DNA of 64,000 nucleotides from assembly GCF_000308775.1 (NCBI RefSeq), contig NZ_BAGJ01000071.1, positions 1-64,000 on the forward strand. Direction: 5' to 3'. The notes beneath the pieces are model-generated. The model made no database searches and was not told the origin of the DNA. It saw only the letters and a program-made list of their open reading frames with translations. Positions 25,449 to 34,143 of the stretch are shown piece by piece. Source of the stretch: Nocardia testacea NBRC 100365 (lineage in GTDB: Bacteria; Actinomycetota; Actinomycetes; Mycobacteriales; Mycobacteriaceae). The position numbers were made by a program, and so were the translations under genes. Position 1 is the first letter of the stretch. Every line of letters starts with the position of its first letter.

Positions 25449-26333
25449 TCAGTTCGTCGTGCGCGCGCCCGGCTCCGGCGGCTTATGGCTGACGAAGATC
25501 GCCGTCCCGGGGAACAATTGCCCACGCAGTGGGCTCCACTGGCCCCACTCCCGATCCAGCCACTCCGGCCAGTCCGGCTCGACGATATCGTCGAGCAGCA
25601 ACCCGGCCCCCACTATTTCCCGGACCCGGTCGCCGATGGTGCGATGGTGTTCCACATAGGTGCACCGGCCCTCGCTGTCGATCTCGGTGTAGGGGGTGCG
25701 GTCGAAATAGGGGATCACGGCTTCGAGACCGTCCGGGCCGGGATCGTCGCGGAAGATCCACCGCATCGGATGATTCACCGCGAACACCCAGCGCCCGCCC
25801 GGCCGCAGTACCCGGGCGACCTCCCGCATCACCAATGCCGAGTCGGCGACGAAGGGGACCGCCCCGAAGGCCGAACAGGCCAGGTCGAAGGATTCGTCCG
25901 CGAACGGCAGGGCCTCGGCGCCCGCCTGTACGAGTGGCACCCGCGGTCCACCCCGGGCCATGGCGGCAAGCCCCCGCGACAGCATTCCCCGTGAGATATC
26001 GAGTCCGACCGGGTGGGCGCCCTGACCGGCCAGCCAGCGGGCGCACGGCGCCGATCCGCAGCCGATCTCGAGGATCCGTTTGCCGGTGACCTCACCGAGG
26101 AACCGCATATCGCCCTCGTGCAGGCCCTCCGGGCACCAGATGAATTCGCCGCCGATACTGTCGGCGCCGAGGAAATCCCCGTGCGTATCGTGGTACTGGC
26201 CGGCGTCGGCGTCCCACCAGCGCCGGTTGGCGCGTTCGCTCTCGGCCGACCCGACCCGCAGGCGTGCCGCACCCGCGGTGCCCAGTAGTTCGGTGGCCTG
26301 AGCGTGGCGATCTTGGACGAGGTCGTCGGACAC
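25449..26333 (-). CDS. Class I SAM-dependent methyltransferase
   Basis: A protein of about 294 residues. A helical N-terminal region (RVGSAESERANRRWWDADAG) precedes the Rossmann fold. Motif I is ILEIGCGSAPCARWLAGQGA, motif II is GLDISRGMLSRGL, and motif III is in FDLACSAFGAVPFVADS, followed by LRPGGRWVFAVNHPMRW. The C-terminal region (FDRTPYTEIDSEGRCTYVEH) is substrate-side and unassigned. GTG 26333 is chosen because a TAAGCT -10 box lies seven bases upstream, which implies a leaderless message. A longer frame runs back into the rpsA promoter and is rejected. It is divergent from rpsA. Confidence 0.88.
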   Translation of the reverse strand: MSDDLVQDRHAQATELLGTAGAARLRVGSAESERANRRWWDADAGQYHDTHGDFLGADSIGGEFIWCPEGLHEGDMRFLGEVTGKRILEIGCGSAPCARWLAGQGAHPVGLDISRGMLSRGLAAMARGGPRVPLVQAGAEALPFADESFDLACSAFGAVPFVADSALVMREVARVLRPGGRWVFAVNHPMRWIFRDDPGPDGLEAVIPYFDRTPYTEIDSEGRCTYVEHHRTIGDRVREIVGAGLLLDDIVEPDWPEWLDREWGQWSPLRGQLFPGTAIFVSHKPPEPGARTTN

Positions 26334-26340
26334 GATGTGA

Positions 26341-26346
26341 AGCTTA
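26341..26346 (-). promoter_or_regulatory. Probable -10 box of leaderless methyltransferase transcript
   Basis: Read on the minus strand this is TAAGCT, seven bases before the GTG at 26333. It sits in the divergent region shared with rpsA. Confidence 0.5.
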
Positions 26347-26392
26347 TAGATCCGCTGCGGGGGGTCGTTTGCCCGCCCGGTTCCGGGTCGCG

Positions 26393-26398
26393 TACGCT
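26393..26398 (+). promoter_or_regulatory. Possible -10 box for rpsA
   Basis: TACGCT fits TANNNT and would give a transcript with a ~95-base 5' leader before the rpsA ATG. No good -35 box is visible, so confidence is low. Confidence 0.35.
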
Positions 26399-26500
26399 GA
26401 ACGCGCAAGTGATCACACCTGGAGCCGCTGGGTGTATCGCAGCGTACCGAAAGTCTCAATGTCCGCAACCGATCACAATCCGTCCGGAGCAAACCGCCAC

Positions 26501-27967
26501 ATGCCCACCACCGTCACCTCGCCGCAGGTAGCCGTTAACGACATCGGCTCCGCCGAGGATTTCCTCGCCGCCATCGACGCCACGATCAAGTACTTCAACG
26601 ACGGCGATATCGTCGAAGGAACCATCGTCAAAGTCGACCGCGACGAGGTCCTGCTCGACATCGGTTACAAGACCGAAGGCGTCATTCCGTCTCGCGAGCT
26701 CTCCATCAAACATGATGTCGACCCGAACGAGGTCGTTTCCGTGGGCGATGAGGTGGAGGCCCTTGTCCTCACCAAGGAGGACAAAGAGGGTCGCCTGATC
26801 CTGTCCAAGAAGCGTGCGCAGTACGAGCGCGCCTGGGGCACGATCGAGGAGCTCAAGGAGAAGGACGAGGCCGTTCGCGGCACCGTGATCGAGGTCGTCA
26901 AGGGCGGTCTGATCCTCGATATCGGTCTGCGCGGCTTCCTGCCCGCCTCGCTGGTCGAGATGCGGCGGGTGCGTGATCTGCAGCCGTATGTCGGCAAGGA
27001 GATCGAGGCCAAGATCATCGAGCTGGACAAGAACCGCAACAACGTGGTTCTGTCCCGTCGCGCCTGGCTGGAGCAGACCCAGTCCGAGGTGCGCAGCGAA
27101 TTCCTGCACCAGCTGCAGAAGGGCCAGGTCCGCAAGGGTGTGGTCTCCTCCATCGTCAACTTCGGCGCCTTCGTCGATCTCGGCGGTGTCGACGGTCTGG
27201 TGCACGTCTCCGAGCTCTCCTGGAAGCACATCGATCACCCGTCCGAGGTGGTCGAGGTGGGCAACGAGGTCACCGTCGAGGTGCTCGACGTCGACCTGGA
27301 CCGCGAGCGCGTCTCGCTGTCGCTGAAGGCCACCCAGGAAGATCCGTGGCGGCAGTTCGCCCGCACCCACGCCATCGGCCAGATCGTGCCGGGCAAGGTC
27401 ACCAAGCTGGTTCCCTTCGGCGCGTTCGTGCGCGTCGAAGAGGGCATCGAGGGCCTGGTGCACATCTCCGAGCTGGCCGAGCGCCACGTGGAGGTCCCGG
27501 ACCAGGTCGTGGTCGTCGGCGACGACGCCATGGTCAAGGTCATCGACATCGACCTGGAGCGTCGCCGGATCTCGCTGAGCCTCAAGCAGGCCAACGAGGA
27601 CTACAGCCCCGAGTTCGATCCGTCGAAGTACGGCATGGCCGACAGCTACGACGAGCAGGGCAACTACATCTTCCCCGAGGGCTTCGATCCCGAGACCAAC
27701 GAATGGCTCGAGGGCTTCGACAAACAGCGCGAGGAGTGGGAAGGCCGCTACGCCGAGGCGGAGCGCCGGCACAAGATGCACACCGCGCAGATGGAGAAGA
27801 TGGCGGCCGACGCCGCGGCCGAGGCCGCCGGTGGCGGGGGTTCGTCGAACTACTCCTCCGAGAGCGGCGCGCAGTCCAGCGCCAGCCAGCAGGAGTCGGC
27901 CGGCGGTTCGCTGGCCAGCGACGCCCAGCTCGCGGCCCTGCGGGAGAAGCTGTCCGGTAACGCCTGA
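26501..27967 (+). CDS. rpsA: 30S ribosomal protein S1
   Basis: A 488-residue protein with four S1 RNA-binding domains. They begin near GDIVEGTIVKVDRDEVLLDIG, AVRGTVIEVVKGGLILDIG, VRKGVVSSIVNFGAFVDLGG and IVPGKVTKLVPFGAFVRVEE. S1 recruits mRNA to the 30S subunit and helps start translation. The fourth domain is followed by a conserved acidic/aromatic segment (GMADSYDEQGNYIFPEGF), a charged helix, and a Ser/Gly-rich tail ending in LAALREKLSGNA. ATG 26501 aligns with the start used in mycobacteria (MP-TVTSPQVAVNDIG). ATG 26459 would add 14 residues and is less likely. The gene ends at a strong terminator and is convergent with the NmrA gene. Confidence 0.97.
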   Translation: MPTTVTSPQVAVNDIGSAEDFLAAIDATIKYFNDGDIVEGTIVKVDRDEVLLDIGYKTEGVIPSRELSIKHDVDPNEVVSVGDEVEALVLTKEDKEGRLILSKKRAQYERAWGTIEELKEKDEAVRGTVIEVVKGGLILDIGLRGFLPASLVEMRRVRDLQPYVGKEIEAKIIELDKNRNNVVLSRRAWLEQTQSEVRSEFLHQLQKGQVRKGVVSSIVNFGAFVDLGGVDGLVHVSELSWKHIDHPSEVVEVGNEVTVEVLDVDLDRERVSLSLKATQEDPWRQFARTHAIGQIVPGKVTKLVPFGAFVRVEEGIEGLVHISELAERHVEVPDQVVVVGDDAMVKVIDIDLERRRISLSLKQANEDYSPEFDPSKYGMADSYDEQGNYIFPEGFDPETNEWLEGFDKQREEWEGRYAEAERRHKMHTAQMEKMAADAAAEAAGGGGSSNYSSESGAQSSASQQESAGGSLASDAQLAALREKLSGNA

Positions 27968-27997
27968 CAGGGCGGATATCGGTAGCCGATAGCCGAA

Positions 27998-28034
27998 CAG
28001 CAGACCCCGGTCCCTGGTGGACCGGGGTCTGCTG
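27998..28034. terminator. Bidirectional terminator between rpsA and the NmrA-like gene
   Basis: A perfect 16-bp stem CAGCAGACCCCGGTCC (27998-28013) pairs with 28019-28034 around a 5-base loop, between two convergent stop codons 70 bases apart. Confidence 0.88.
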
Positions 28035-28036
28035 CG

Positions 28037-28714
28037 TCAGTACCCGACGGTGAACCTACGCTGGATGTACTGCGGAAGCTGCGCTTCGTCCAGTAATGCC
28101 ACCGCGACATCCTCGGCGGAGATGTCGCGGCCGCCGGTATCGAGCAGTTGATCGCCGCCGATACGGAATCGGCCGGTCCGTTCCCCGGGGTCGATGCGGC
28201 CCGAGGACGGGCTGAGGTAGGTCCAGAGCCGATTCGAGGTGCGATAGATGTTCAGCGCGTCTCGCAATGCGGCGACGACCCGGTGATACTCGCGGGGTAC
28301 CCCGAGAGCGGTGGGAAGGTTGTCCGCGAAGCCCGGTTCGTCCACGAGTTGCCGGCCGGGGGCGACCTCGAGACTGCCCGCGCCACCGACCACGAGCACC
28401 CGCGTGTGCGGATGCCGTGCCAGGGCGGCCACCATGGCCCGCGCGCCCGTCACGAAGTCGCCGGCGCGCCCGATCGTTTCCTCGATTCCGTGCCCGGCGT
28501 TGACCGCACTGATCACCACGTCCAGCCCGGCGATCGCGCCGGCGATACTGTCCGCGTCGCGCCAGTCGGCCACCTGCCAGTCGACGCCGCTGCGCTCTTC
28601 CGGAAAGCGGGACTCCTCGGTGGTGAAGGCCCGTATCCGATGACCACGGCGTACGCCTTCGGTGACAGCGCGTGAGCCGATCACGCCGGTCGCGCCGAAA
28701 ACTCCGATATACAT
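28037..28714 (-). CDS. NAD(P)-binding NmrA/SDR-like protein
   Basis: A 225-residue Rossmann protein that begins MYIGVFGATGVIGSRAV, so the dinucleotide loop GATGVIG is at the N-terminus as in atypical short-chain dehydrogenases of the NmrA/NAD-dependent epimerase class. GLDVVISAVNAGHG and VLVVGGAGSLEV are the next strands; a YxxxK pair is not obvious, so it may be a sensor or a reductase without classical catalysis. The ATG at 28714 follows AGGAG. The gene is divergent from a TetR regulator across ~100 bases that contain repeats and a palindrome, so it is the probable target of that regulator. Confidence 0.83.
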   Translation of the reverse strand: MYIGVFGATGVIGSRAVTEGVRRGHRIRAFTTEESRFPEERSGVDWQVADWRDADSIAGAIAGLDVVISAVNAGHGIEETIGRAGDFVTGARAMVAALARHPHTRVLVVGGAGSLEVAPGRQLVDEPGFADNLPTALGVPREYHRVVAALRDALNIYRTSNRLWTYLSPSSGRIDPGERTGRFRIGGDQLLDTGGRDISAEDVAVALLDEAQLPQYIQRRFTVGY

Positions 28715-28757
28715 GCCCACTCCTGGTTCGTCATGCTGTGGTTCATGCCGTGCATTT

Positions 28758-28811
28758 ACTACACGGTGTTCAGTAACTACACGAGGAACACTAGCTGCAC
28801 TCTGTAGAGTG
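28758..28811. promoter_or_regulatory. Divergent operator region: direct repeat ACTACACG and palindrome over the tetR -10 box
   Basis: ACTACACG occurs at 28758-28765 and 28776-28783 (18-base period). CACTCT-GT-AGAGTG (28798-28811) is a dyad that contains the candidate -10 box TAGAGT (28805-28810), seven bases before the GTG of the TetR gene. The layout predicts autorepression by the TetR protein and control of the NmrA gene. Confidence 0.6.
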
Positions 28812-28817
28812 TCAAGC

Positions 28818-29519
28818 GTGGCCGAGGTTGTGATGAGCCGCCGGGAGCGGCTACGTGCGGAGACCACCCGCGAGATCAAGGCGATCGCGCTACGGCTGCT
28901 CGCCGAGGGGGGCCCCGATGCGATCGCCCTACGGGCGATCGCCCGGGAAATGGGGATGACGGCGGGCGCTGTCTACGGTTACTACGCGACCCGTGACGAT
29001 CTGATCTCCACCTTGATCGCCGATGTCTACGCGGCCCTGGTCGATCGCCTCGAAGCGGCCCGGGACGCGATCCCGGTGGCAGACCCCGGCGGCAGGATCG
29101 TGGCGTGGGGCGAAGCGGTACGTGGCTGGGCGGTGGAGCGGCCCGCGGAATTCCGGCTCGTCTACGGGGACCCGGTTCCCGGCTATCGACCACCTCCGGG
29201 CGGCGCGGCCGCCGAAGCCGAGCTGCGGGCCTGCACCGGATTGGTCGGCCTGGCGGCGGCCGTCTGGCCCCACCGTCGCGGCCGGGCCGCGGACGCCGAC
29301 GTCGAATGGGACGATTTCGGCCCGGAGCTCACGGGGCACGTCCGAGCGGAATTTCCGGCGTTGCCGCCCGCCGGACTGGCCTTCGCGCTGCGTATGTGGG
29401 GCCGGATGCACGGCCTCATCTCGCTCGAGGTCTACGGCCATCTGCGTTCGCAGACCGCCGACCCGGCCAAACTCTTCCGCGCCGAGATGGAGGAGCTGGT
29501 CGACGGATTGGGACTCTAG
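28818..29519 (+). CDS. TetR family regulator with WHG-type ligand domain
   Basis: A 233-residue repressor. Residues ~10-60 form the TetR helix-turn-helix (IKAIALRLLAEGGPDAIALR, then AIAREMGMTAGAVYGYYATRDDL). The remainder is the TetR_C_33/WHG-type ligand-binding domain (WAVERPAEFRLVYGDPVPGY, LRMWGRMHGLISLEVYGHL). GTG 28818 is chosen because it sits seven bases after TAGAGT in a leaderless arrangement; GTG 28830 and ATG 28833 are alternatives. It is divergent from the NmrA-like gene, whose promoter region carries the probable operators. The ligand cannot be read from the sequence. Confidence 0.9.
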   Translation: MAEVVMSRRERLRAETTREIKAIALRLLAEGGPDAIALRAIAREMGMTAGAVYGYYATRDDLISTLIADVYAALVDRLEAARDAIPVADPGGRIVAWGEAVRGWAVERPAEFRLVYGDPVPGYRPPPGGAAAEAELRACTGLVGLAAAVWPHRRGRAADADVEWDDFGPELTGHVRAEFPALPPAGLAFALRMWGRMHGLISLEVYGHLRSQTADPAKLFRAEMEELVDGLGL

Positions 29520-29529
29520 CGCCCGGAAT

Positions 29530-29567
29530 ACAACGGTGGCCCGGTCCGAGGACCGGGCCACCGTTGT
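29530..29567. terminator. Bidirectional terminator after the tetR gene
   Basis: A perfect 17-bp stem (29530-29546 with 29551-29567; arm starts ACAACGGTGGCCCGGTC) closes a 4-base loop. It lies 10 bases after the tetR stop and 12 bases before the stop of the small minus-strand gene. Confidence 0.85.
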
Positions 29568-29578
29568 CCGTCGAGGTA

Positions 29579-29791
29579 CTAACCTGCCGGGACCGGGACC
29601 CAGCGCGGCCAGACGATCGACGGACGCGGGCGATGAGCGGCGAGACTGTGGCGTGGTGCGATGGTGAAAAGACTGAGCCAGGGCCGGCGATTCTTCGACA
29701 GATACGCCGCCACGGCCGGAATGGTGAGACAGTGCACCCGCCCCGGCGCCCCCAGCCGGTGCCGGCCTGTGCGGTAGTGCCTGATGCGCAT
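29579..29791 (-). CDS. Small basic hypothetical protein (70 aa)
   Basis: I do not recognise this protein. It starts at ATG 29791 behind an excellent ribosome binding site (AAAGGAAC, spacing ~5) and ends at TAG. The product is strongly basic (many Arg and His) with hydrophobic stretches VHCLTIPAVAAYL and PWLSLFTIAP and two Trp near the end (SIVWPRWVPVPAG). It shares the terminator at 29530-29567 with tetR and is divergent from coaE. The upstream region is relatively A/T-rich, which suits a promoter. It could be a genuine small peptide gene or a chance frame; the ribosome binding site is the main support. Confidence 0.45.
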   Translation of the reverse strand: MRIRHYRTGRHRLGAPGRVHCLTIPAVAAYLSKNRRPWLSLFTIAPRHSLAAHRPRPSIVWPRWVPVPAG

Positions 29792-29975
29792 GCTCGTTCC
29801 TTTGCTATCCGTAACAGAAGCGGTGAATCGGGGCGTGCACTCAGGCCGAACACTAACGCAGTTACTGGCGTAATCAGGACATTTGCGCCGTTCCGCCGCG
29901 CCTGGGCGTGTCGAGCGGGTAGTGCGCGAAACACCTCGCCGCCACGCCGGTACGGGCGGATGCGAGACTGAGCGA

Positions 29976-31172
29976 ATGTTACGAATCGGCCTCACCGGCG
30001 GTATGGGAGCGGGCAAATCGACGGTCGCGCGAGCGCTGGTGGAGCGGGGTGCGGTGCTCATCGACTCCGATGTCATCGCGCGCGAGGTGGTCGCGGTCGG
30101 AACGCCGGGGCTCGCCGCTCTGGTCGAGGCATTCGGCTCGGATATTCTGGCCGCGGACGGCAGCTTGGATCGGCCGGCCCTGGCGGCCAAGGCTTTTCGC
30201 GACGACGAATCCCGCAACACCCTGAACTCCATCACCCATCCGCTGGTCGGGCAGCGTACGGCCGAGCTCTTCGCCGCGGCCGCGCCGGACGCCGTGGTGG
30301 TCCAGGATGTGCCGTTGCTGGTGGAGAACCATATGGCGCCGTTCATGAACCTGGTGCTGGTGGTGGATGTGGCCGCCGAGACCCGGATCCGGCGCCTGGT
30401 GGAATTCCGTGGTGTGCCCGAGGAGGACGCGCGGGCCCGGATCGCGGCCCAGGCGACCGACGAGCAGCGCCGGGCCGCCGCCGATGTGCTGCTGGACAAC
30501 AACGGCCCCGCCGGAGCGGTCGAAGCCGCCGTGGCGCGGCTGTGGGACGAGCGGTTGGTCCCGTTCGAGGCGAATATGCGTACCGGTACCGCGGTACGGC
30601 CGGCGCCGCGGCTGGTCGACCCGGATCCGGAATGGGCCGCGCAGGCGCAGCGGCTGATCGCGCGGCTGCGGGTGGCCGCCGGTGCCGCCGCGGTGCGGAT
30701 CGACCATATCGGGTCCACCGCCGTGCCCGGCCTGCCGGCGAAGGATCTCATCGACCTGCAGATCACCGTGCCGCACCTCGCCGCGGCCGACGGTATCCGC
30801 GACGCGTTGGCCGCAGCCGGATTCCCGGCGATCCCGCAGCACACCCACGACGCGCCGAAGCCCGATGCCGGGGCGGATCCGGGGCGCTGGGAGAAACGCG
30901 TGCACGGTAGCGCCGATCCCGGCCGCCCGGCGTATGTCCATCTGCGCGCCGCCGGTGGGCCCGGCCAGGAGTTCGCGCTCGCCTTCCGTGACTGGCTGCG
31001 CGCCGAACCGGACGCGCGGGCGGAATACGTCGAGGTGAAGCAGAAAGCCGCGGCCGCGGCCGCGGGACCGGACCGGGAGGAAGCGGTCGACGCTTATCCG
31101 GCGGTCAAGGAGCCCTGGTTCGATGCGGTGTACCCGCGGGTGCTCGCCTGGCGGGCCGCGCATCCGGAGTAG
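29976..31172 (+). CDS. coaE: Dephospho-CoA kinase fused to GrpB (UPF0157) domain
   Basis: A 398-residue bifunctional-looking protein. Residues 1-~195 are dephospho-CoA kinase, the last step of CoA synthesis: Walker [19 protein letters not shown], then [11 protein letters not shown], and the lid [18 protein letters not shown]. Residues ~205-395 are a GrpB/UPF0157 nucleotidyltransferase-like domain ([35 protein letters not shown]). The same fusion occurs in mycobacteria, where the second domain is thought to aid folding or activity of the kinase. ATG 29976 fits the kinase start exactly. A weak -10 (GAGACT) lies six bases upstream, so the message may be leaderless. Confidence 0.96.
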   Translation: MLRIGLTGGMGAGKSTVARALVERGAVLIDSDVIAREVVAVGTPGLAALVEAFGSDILAADGSLDRPALAAKAFRDDESRNTLNSITHPLVGQRTAELFAAAAPDAVVVQDVPLLVENHMAPFMNLVLVVDVAAETRIRRLVEFRGVPEEDARARIAAQATDEQRRAAADVLLDNNGPAGAVEAAVARLWDERLVPFEANMRTGTAVRPAPRLVDPDPEWAAQAQRLIARLRVAAGAAAVRIDHIGSTAVPGLPAKDLIDLQITVPHLAAADGIRDALAAAGFPAIPQHTHDAPKPDAGADPGRWEKRVHGSADPGRPAYVHLRAAGGPGQEFALAFRDWLRAEPDARAEYVEVKQKAAAAAAGPDREEAVDAYPAVKEPWFDAVYPRVLAWRAAHPE

Positions 31173-31222
31173 CGGCGGCGGTATCGGGGTGGGTGCGTCC
31201 GCTGCGCGGGGCGAGCGCCGGG

Positions 31223-31244
31223 CCGGACCCGATGCGGGGTCCGG
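31223..31244. terminator. Terminator between coaE and DUF402 gene
   Basis: CCGGACCC (31223-31230) pairs with GGGTCCGG (31237-31244) around a 6-base loop, in the 76-base gap between convergent stop codons. Confidence 0.65.
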
Positions 31245-31248
31245 GGCG

Positions 31249-31773
31249 TCACAGCCAGGTGAGCGGCATATCCAGGGAGGCCGTCCAGGCCAGGAAATCG
31301 TGGTCGTGGGCGGCGATACCGTCGATCGCCCGGGTGGCGGTGGCGATCGCCCGCTCCGCGGCGCGGGCGTCGAGCAGACCCACGGCGTGGGCGGCGAGCA
31401 GTTCGTCGACGTCCAGCAGTTCGGTTTCCCGGCCCGTGCGGACCACCAGATCGAGATAGTGGTCCTCCGAGCGCCATTTCTTCGGCCCGACCTCGCCGAA
31501 TTCGCCGATATCGAGGTAGTAGTCCTGATCGCGCCGATGGGCCGGGTGGAAATGGAACACGGTCGCCCGCAGGTGCAACGCCGGGAGCAGCCACGACTCG
31601 ATGTAGTGGAACTGGGGGTGGTCGGCGGTCCGCGCCATGTACAGCCCCCAGGGTTCGAGGTGGTAGCGCTCCACATCGCGGACGAAACCCTTGGGGTCGG
31701 TGTTCGTCAGTTCCGCGATATCGAAGTACTCCACCTTCGGCCGGTGGACGTCCACGGTCGGTGCCTCTGTCAC
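31249..31773 (-). CDS. DUF402 domain protein (Rv1632c-like)
   Basis: A 174-residue protein with the DUF402/FomD-like beta-barrel features: KVEYFDIAELTNTDPKGFVR, EPWGLYMARTADHPQFHYIE and YYLDIGEFGEVGPKKWRSED. The conserved YLD and DEL acidic residues in HYLDLVVR and LLDVDELLAAH fit the family's metal-dependent nucleotide phosphatase site. The substrate is unknown. GTG 31773 is used; TAGATT lies eight bases upstream, implying a leaderless message. It is divergent from uvrB and convergent with coaE, as in M. tuberculosis. Confidence 0.85.
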   Translation of the reverse strand: MTEAPTVDVHRPKVEYFDIAELTNTDPKGFVRDVERYHLEPWGLYMARTADHPQFHYIESWLLPALHLRATVFHFHPAHRRDQDYYLDIGEFGEVGPKKWRSEDHYLDLVVRTGRETELLDVDELLAAHAVGLLDARAAERAIATATRAIDGIAAHDHDFLAWTASLDMPLTWL

Positions 31774-31781
31774 AGTTGCCG

Positions 31782-31787
31782 AATCTA
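31782..31787 (-). promoter_or_regulatory. Probable -10 box of the DUF402 gene
   Basis: Minus-strand TAGATT, eight bases before the GTG at 31773. Confidence 0.45.
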
Positions 31788-31909
31788 CCCACTGGCCGCA
31801 CCGGGCGCCTCGGGGCCGCCGGGCGTGCCGGAGCCACGCCCCCGCCCTGCGGTCTCGGTGCGTGGGCTCCGGCACAGGTCGAGGGCGGGATTCTGTCGGT
31901 GTCCGCGCC

Positions 31910-31915
31910 TAGTCT
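31910..31915 (+). promoter_or_regulatory. Probable -10 box of leaderless uvrB transcript
   Basis: TAGTCT ends six bases before the ATG at 31922 and no ribosome binding site is present. No clear LexA-type SOS box was recognised in the 150 bases upstream. Confidence 0.5.
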
Positions 31916-31921
31916 TGGGGC

Positions 31922-34114
31922 ATGGCATTCGCAACCGAACTCCGTGCGGCCGGCGTCAGCGGGACCGAGGCCGACGGAGAGACTCCGCTGGCCCGATCGG
32001 AGTTCCGTCCGGTCGGTGAGATCGAACGCACCGGTGGGCGGTTCGAGGTGGTCAGCCCGCATCGGCCGGCCGGTGATCAGCCCGCCGCGATCGAGGAACT
32101 GGAGCGCCGGATCACCGCGGGCGAACCCGATGTGGTGCTGCTCGGCGCCACCGGCACCGGCAAATCCGCGACGACGGCGTGGCTCATCGAGCGGCTGCAG
32201 CGGCCGACTCTGGTGATGGCGCCGAACAAGACGCTGGCGGCGCAGCTGGCCAACGAACTACGCGAAATGTTCCCGCACAACGCGGTCGAGTATTTCGTCT
32301 CCTATTACGACTATTACCAGCCCGAGGCGTATATCGCCCAGACCGATACGTATATCGAGAAGGACAGCTCGATCAACGACGATGTGGAGCGGCTGCGCCA
32401 TTCGGCGACCTCCGCGCTGCTGTCGCGCCGGGATGTGGTGGTGGTCGCGTCGGTGTCCTGTATCTACGGTCTGGGCACACCGCAGTCCTATCTGGACCGC
32501 TCCGTCCTGCTCGAGGTGGGCTCCGAGGTCGACCGCGACGCGTTCCTGCGGATGCTGGTGGACGTCCAGTACACGCGCAACGACATGTCCTTCACGCGGG
32601 GCTCGTTCCGGGTGCGCGGCGATACCGTCGAGATCATTCCCTCCTACGAGGAGCTGGCGGTCCGGATCGAATTCTTCGGCGACGAGATCGAGGAACTCTA
32701 TTATCTGCACCCGCTCACCGGGGATGTCGTGCGCAAGGTGGATACGGTGCGTATCTTCCCGGCCACGCACTATGTGGCGGGGCCGGAGCGGATGGAACGG
32801 GCCGTCGTCGCTATCGAGGCCGAACTCGAGGAACGCCTCGCCGAGCTGGAGCGCAAGGGCAAACTGCTCGAGGCGCAGCGATTGCGGATGCGGACCCAAT
32901 ACGACCTCGAAATGATCCGGCAGGTCGGATTCTGCTCCGGTATCGAGAACTACTCGCGCCATATCGACGGCCGGCCCGCCGGTTCGGCGCCGGCCACCCT
33001 CCTCGACTATTTCCCGGACGATTTCCTGCTGGTGATCGACGAATCCCACGTGACCGTGCCGCAGATCGGCGGTATGTACGAGGGGGATATGTCGCGTAAG
33101 CGCAACCTCGTCGAATATGGTTTCCGGCTGCCCTCGGCGGTGGACAACCGCCCGCTCACCTGGGAGGAGTTCGCCGAACGGATCGGGCAGGCGGTGTATC
33201 TGTCGGCCACTCCGGGCGACTACGAGCTCGGCCGCACCGGCGGCGAGGTGGTGGAGCAGGTCATCCGTCCCACCGGCCTGGTCGATCCGAAGGTCGAGGT
33301 GAAGCCCACCAAGGGACAGATCGACGACCTGGTGCACGAGATCCGGTTGCGGACCGAGCGCGACGAGCGGGTGCTGGTCACCACACTCACCAAGAAGATG
33401 GCCGAGGATCTCACCGACTATCTGCTCGGTCTCGGGGTGCGGGTGCGGTATCTGCACTCCGAGATCGACACCCTGCGCCGGGTCGAGCTGCTGCGACAGC
33501 TGCGGCTGGGCGAGTACGACGTGCTGGTCGGCATCAACCTGCTCCGCGAGGGCCTGGACCTGCCCGAGGTCTCGCTGGTCGCGATTCTGGACGCCGACAA
33601 GGAGGGCTTCCTGCGCAGTACGAAGAGCCTGATCCAGACGATCGGCCGGGCCGCCCGCAATGTGTCCGGTGAGGTGCACATGTACGCGGACAAGATCACC
33701 GACTCCATGCGCGACGCCATCGACGAGACCGAACGCCGGCGCGCCAAACAGCTCGCCTACAACGCGGAGATGGGTATCGATCCGCAACCGCTGCGCAAGA
33801 AGATCGCCGATATCCTCGATCAGGTCTATTCCGAGGCCGGTGACGAGGTGGAGGTCGGCGGTTCCGGCCGTAATGCCAGCCGTGGCCGCCGGGCCCAGGG
33901 CGAACCCGGCCGGGCGGTCAGCGCGGGCATCGTGGAGGGTCGCGATATCAAGTCCATGCCCCGCGCCGAACTGGCCGATCTGGTCGCCGAACTCACCGAT
34001 CAGATGATGAACGCGGCCCGCGAGCTGCAGTTCGAGCTCGCGGGCCGGCTGCGCGACGAGATCGCCGACCTGAAGAAGGAGCTGCGCGGTATGGACGCGG
34101 CCGGATTGCAGTGA
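31922..34114 (+). CDS. uvrB: Excinuclease ABC subunit B (UvrB)
   Basis: A 730-residue DNA-damage verification helicase of nucleotide excision repair. Walker A is [16 protein letters not shown]. The beta-hairpin that clamps DNA is in [15 protein letters not shown], and Walker B is [13 protein letters not shown]. Helicase motifs V/VI are in [22 protein letters not shown] and QTIGRAARN. The C-terminal UVR domain ([25 protein letters not shown]) binds UvrC. A ~25-residue N-terminal extension precedes the usual start ([17 protein letters not shown]). Gly/Ser/Arg-rich sequence links the helicase and UVR parts. uvrA lies about 8.6 kb downstream on the same strand. Confidence 0.98.
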   Translation: MAFATELRAAGVSGTEADGETPLARSEFRPVGEIERTGGRFEVVSPHRPAGDQPAAIEELERRITAGEPDVVLLGATGTGKSATTAWLIERLQRPTLVMAPNKTLAAQLANELREMFPHNAVEYFVSYYDYYQPEAYIAQTDTYIEKDSSINDDVERLRHSATSALLSRRDVVVVASVSCIYGLGTPQSYLDRSVLLEVGSEVDRDAFLRMLVDVQYTRNDMSFTRGSFRVRGDTVEIIPSYEELAVRIEFFGDEIEELYYLHPLTGDVVRKVDTVRIFPATHYVAGPERMERAVVAIEAELEERLAELERKGKLLEAQRLRMRTQYDLEMIRQVGFCSGIENYSRHIDGRPAGSAPATLLDYFPDDFLLVIDESHVTVPQIGGMYEGDMSRKRNLVEYGFRLPSAVDNRPLTWEEFAERIGQAVYLSATPGDYELGRTGGEVVEQVIRPTGLVDPKVEVKPTKGQIDDLVHEIRLRTERDERVLVTTLTKKMAEDLTDYLLGLGVRVRYLHSEIDTLRRVELLRQLRLGEYDVLVGINLLREGLDLPEVSLVAILDADKEGFLRSTKSLIQTIGRAARNVSGEVHMYADKITDSMRDAIDETERRRAKQLAYNAEMGIDPQPLRKKIADILDQVYSEAGDEVEVGGSGRNASRGRRAQGEPGRAVSAGIVEGRDIKSMPRAELADLVAELTDQMMNAARELQFELAGRLRDEIADLKKELRGMDAAGLQ

Positions 34115-34143
34115 CCTGGTCCGGACCGCGCCGGCCGCCGGGT

